DNA of 64,000 nucleotides from NCBI GenBank assembly GCA_965247255.1, contig CBDFGS010000013.1:186001-250000 (forward strand), read 5' to 3'. Position numbers and translations under genes: made by a program. Source of the DNA: CBDFGS01 sp965247255. Lineage in GTDB: Bacteria > Chloroflexota > Dehalococcoidia > Lucifugimonadales > CAUZJF01. This document shows positions 62,489 to 64,000 of this stretch, piece by piece. Numbering within the stretch: position 1 is the stretch's first letter; each line of letters begins with the position of its first letter. The notes beneath the pieces are model-generated. The model did not search any database. It saw only the letters and a program-made list of their open reading frames with translations, and was not told the DNA's origin.

Positions 62489-63643
62489 ATGAGGTTGATC
62501 GTCCTGCTCGCGATGTTGGCCTTTGTTAGCCTGGCCGCTTGCTCTGAGCCGGGACCCTCCGACGAGCCAGCCCCCACGAGCGGAGTGGTACCAGGGTCTG
62601 GACAGGGCGGAGGCGGCGGTGGCGGAGGCGGCGGTGGTGGCGGCGGCGGTGGTGGCGATGGCGGCGACGGGATACCGCCGGCACCCTTGTCGACCGACCC
62701 GAACAGCGTAACGGTCATCCTTCCAAACCAGCACAACCTGCAGTGGATGAACTTCTGGATAGCCCTTGGCGCCGGGTACTTCTCGGACGAAGGGCTGACG
62801 GTGGAGCCGGTATCGCCGCCCAGGCCCGATCGATCAGGCCGGTTCCTGATGATGGGCCGCGGACACGTCGCCGTTCTGCCCGTCCCGATGTACCTGAGGA
62901 TGATCGGCGACGGCGAGCCGATAGCCATTTTCGCCAACCTGCTCGCGAACGACCGCGTAAACATCATCCTGCAAAAGGAAGTGGCGGAACAGCTCGGGGT
63001 TTCGCCGACAGCCTCGGTTAAGGAGAAGCTACAGAGCCTTAAGGGGCTCAAGGTAGGAGTCGCTCCGGGACCGATCACCAGGCTCAGAATCTTGTTCAAT
63101 TCGGTCGGACTTGACGCGGACAGCCACGTCGAGATCGTCACAATCGGTGGGCACGGGCAGAACAAGGCCTTCGGAGACCGCGAAGTAGACGCACTCTATG
63201 CACACACGCCGTTCCTCGAGACCGCGCTCGTCAGGCAGGGAGCCGTGGAGTTCATCGACCAGGCAGGCGGGGAGGTGCCCGAGCTGGCAGGGCTTCAGAT
63301 CCACGTGATGCTCGCGACAAGGTCGTATATCGATAAGAACCCGCAGACGGTGGAGAAGCTCACGCGGGCTCTCTACCGGGCGCAGCAGCTTATTCGCAGC
63401 GACATAGAAGGAACCGTGAACGCATTGACGAAGTCCGGAGTCCAGGAGCTGGACCCAGAGCTGGTCAATACGATCGTTGAGATCTATGCGCCTGCGCTTC
63501 CACTAACGCCCGCCGTGTCTGTCGAGGGCATACATACACAGCTCAGCATGTTCCCGGCTCATCAGCAAGCCCCGGACCTCTCTCAGACCGATCTGACGCT
63601 GTACGTAGCGCCGCGGTTCGCAGAGAAGGTAGCGTCTGAGTAG
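62489..63643 (+). CDS. NMT1/TauA-like ABC transporter substrate-binding lipoprotein
   Basis: This 384-aa protein has a signal with lipobox VSLAAC (Cys18). A run of 17 consecutive Gly (about residues 42-58) follows and forms a flexible spacer. The binding domain begins VTVILPNQHNLQWMNFWIALGAGYFSDEGL and has the NMT1/THI5-like order (MGRGHVAVLPVPMYL; GLKVGVAPGPITRLR; ALYAHTPFLETALVRQG). Typical ligands are thiamine precursors, sulfonates or nitrate; it is unknown here. No permease or ATPase gene follows in the window. GGTGG precedes the ATG. Confidence 0.85.
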   Translation: MRLIVLLAMLAFVSLAACSEPGPSDEPAPTSGVVPGSGQGGGGGGGGGGGGGGGGGDGGDGIPPAPLSTDPNSVTVILPNQHNLQWMNFWIALGAGYFSDEGLTVEPVSPPRPDRSGRFLMMGRGHVAVLPVPMYLRMIGDGEPIAIFANLLANDRVNIILQKEVAEQLGVSPTASVKEKLQSLKGLKVGVAPGPITRLRILFNSVGLDADSHVEIVTIGGHGQNKAFGDREVDALYAHTPFLETALVRQGAVEFIDQAGGEVPELAGLQIHVMLATRSYIDKNPQTVEKLTRALYRAQQLIRSDIEGTVNALTKSGVQELDPELVNTIVEIYAPALPLTPAVSVEGIHTQLSMFPAHQQAPDLSQTDLTLYVAPRFAEKVASE

Positions 63644-63738
63644 AAAGATGTTACCCGAGAGAAGGCCCCTTCACCGCTGCACGATGCGTTTGCGAGGCTA
63701 AGCATCTCCAGAACGGGTAACCGAGCCACCACCGCATT

Positions 63739-63785
63739 GTCATGCTGAGGAGTCCCCGACGAAGTATCAGGGGTGGGGCTGTCCT
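63739..63785 (+). repeat. Short interspersed repeat, copy 2
   Basis: GTCATGCTGAGGAGTCCCCG, then GACGAAGTATCAGGGGTGGGG and GTCCT, resembles 24893-24936 with few changes. It is intergenic and hairpin-forming. Confidence 0.6.
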
Positions 63786-63916
63786 GGCTTGACGGCACAG
63801 CGCCTTCGTGGCTTTCTGCCCATCTCCATATGCTACTGAGAGGGACCAGGGTGAGTTCCGCCGTCATGGCAGCGTGTTATACTTCCCGCTCGTCAACCTA
63901 GCTCTGACAAGTATGG

Positions 63917-64000
63917 TTGCCAAAGACGCTGCCGTCTTCTGGCGCTAAGGTTTCGGCGAGCCTAACCGAAGAAAACCTGCCGTCCCTACTCGATGACGCA
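63917..64000 (+). CDS. Possible N-terminus of a gene running off the right edge
   Basis: From a TTG at 63917 an open frame of 28 codons runs to the edge, reading PKTLPSSGAKVSASL then TEENLPSLLDDA. The upstream TATACT could be a -10. There is no ribosome-binding site and the stretch is too short to name. The 63644-63916 part before it shows no gene. Confidence 0.2.
   Translation, partial: MPKTLPSSGAKVSASLTEENLPSLLDDA

Noticed and set aside
63650..63712. Inverted GTTACCCG / CGGGTAAC pair after the last lipoprotein gene
   Set aside because: The loop is about 50 bases and no T-run follows; too weak to call a terminator.

Overview
The window is high-GC, gene-dense bacterial DNA. Its content suggests a member of the Chloroflexota, most likely a SAR202/Dehalococcoidia-type lineage. 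That is an inference from the paralogue-rich family 5 solute-binding lipoproteins, CaiB/BaiF CoA-transferase, luciferase-like oxidoreductase, phytanoyl-CoA dioxygenase-like enzyme, acyl-CoA dehydrogenase, tandem gamma-glutamyltransferases and an archaellum-like pilin. It could be tested with the complete 16S rRNA gene at about 42.69-44.21 kb.

Layout. 0-5.6 kb holds molybdenum-cofactor genes: a partial mobA at the left edge, a MoeA fused to a periplasmic-binding-protein-like domain, a second MoeA, a DUF6941-like protein and an unknown protein. 5.7-17.3 kb carries four paralogous family 5 solute-binding lipoproteins on the minus strand, with no permease or ATPase gene nearby. Three have their own intrinsic terminator and a shared promoter design (TTGACA or TTGACT, 17 bp, TTNAAT inside a TGATTNAATC palindrome). 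A PhyH-family dioxygenase sits among them. 17.5-23.7 kb holds a flavin-dependent oxidoreductase facing an acyl-CoA set (CoA-transferase, acyl-CoA synthetase, zinc-ribbon protein, acyl-CoA dehydrogenase). 23.7-28.6 kb, minus strand, is a catabolic cluster (TIM-barrel epimerase with a TTG start, TPP enzyme, aldo/keto reductase, DapA-like lyase).

29.0-34.4 kb is an insertion hot spot. One ancestral gene with a HEPN-like C-terminus has been cut into three pieces by an IS21-family element and an IS1380-family element. Removing the IS1380 element restores the reading frame exactly. 34.4-42.5 kb holds an S9 peptidase, a phosphodiesterase, a D-2-hydroxyacid dehydrogenase and two gamma-glutamyltransferases. 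42.6-44.6 kb is a 16S rRNA gene with a strong promoter and a near-perfect flanking processing stem, then tRNA-Ala(TGC), with no 23S or 5S behind it.

Right after the tRNA lies decayed phage-like DNA (44.7-48.1 kb). It contains a frameshifted terminase small subunit, an unknown gene interrupted by a second IS1380 copy (target duplication TTTAC), and four diverged copies of a roughly 43-nt repeat. 48.6-53 kb is gene-poor and includes an archaellum-like pilin fused to a six-repeat Kelch domain. 53-64 kb is mostly housekeeping and accessory: metallophosphoesterase, DinB-like protein, FAD oxidoreductase, a frameshifted aldo/keto reductase, a FitAB/VapBC-type module with a frameshifted toxin, hemE-hemH, a lipoprotein, a beta-helix surface protein with a sorting-like tail, and an NMT1-like binding lipoprotein with a polyglycine tract.

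Several genes carry single-base frameshifts (terminase, aldo/keto reductase, PIN toxin). These are either real decay or assembly error, and the sequence alone cannot decide.
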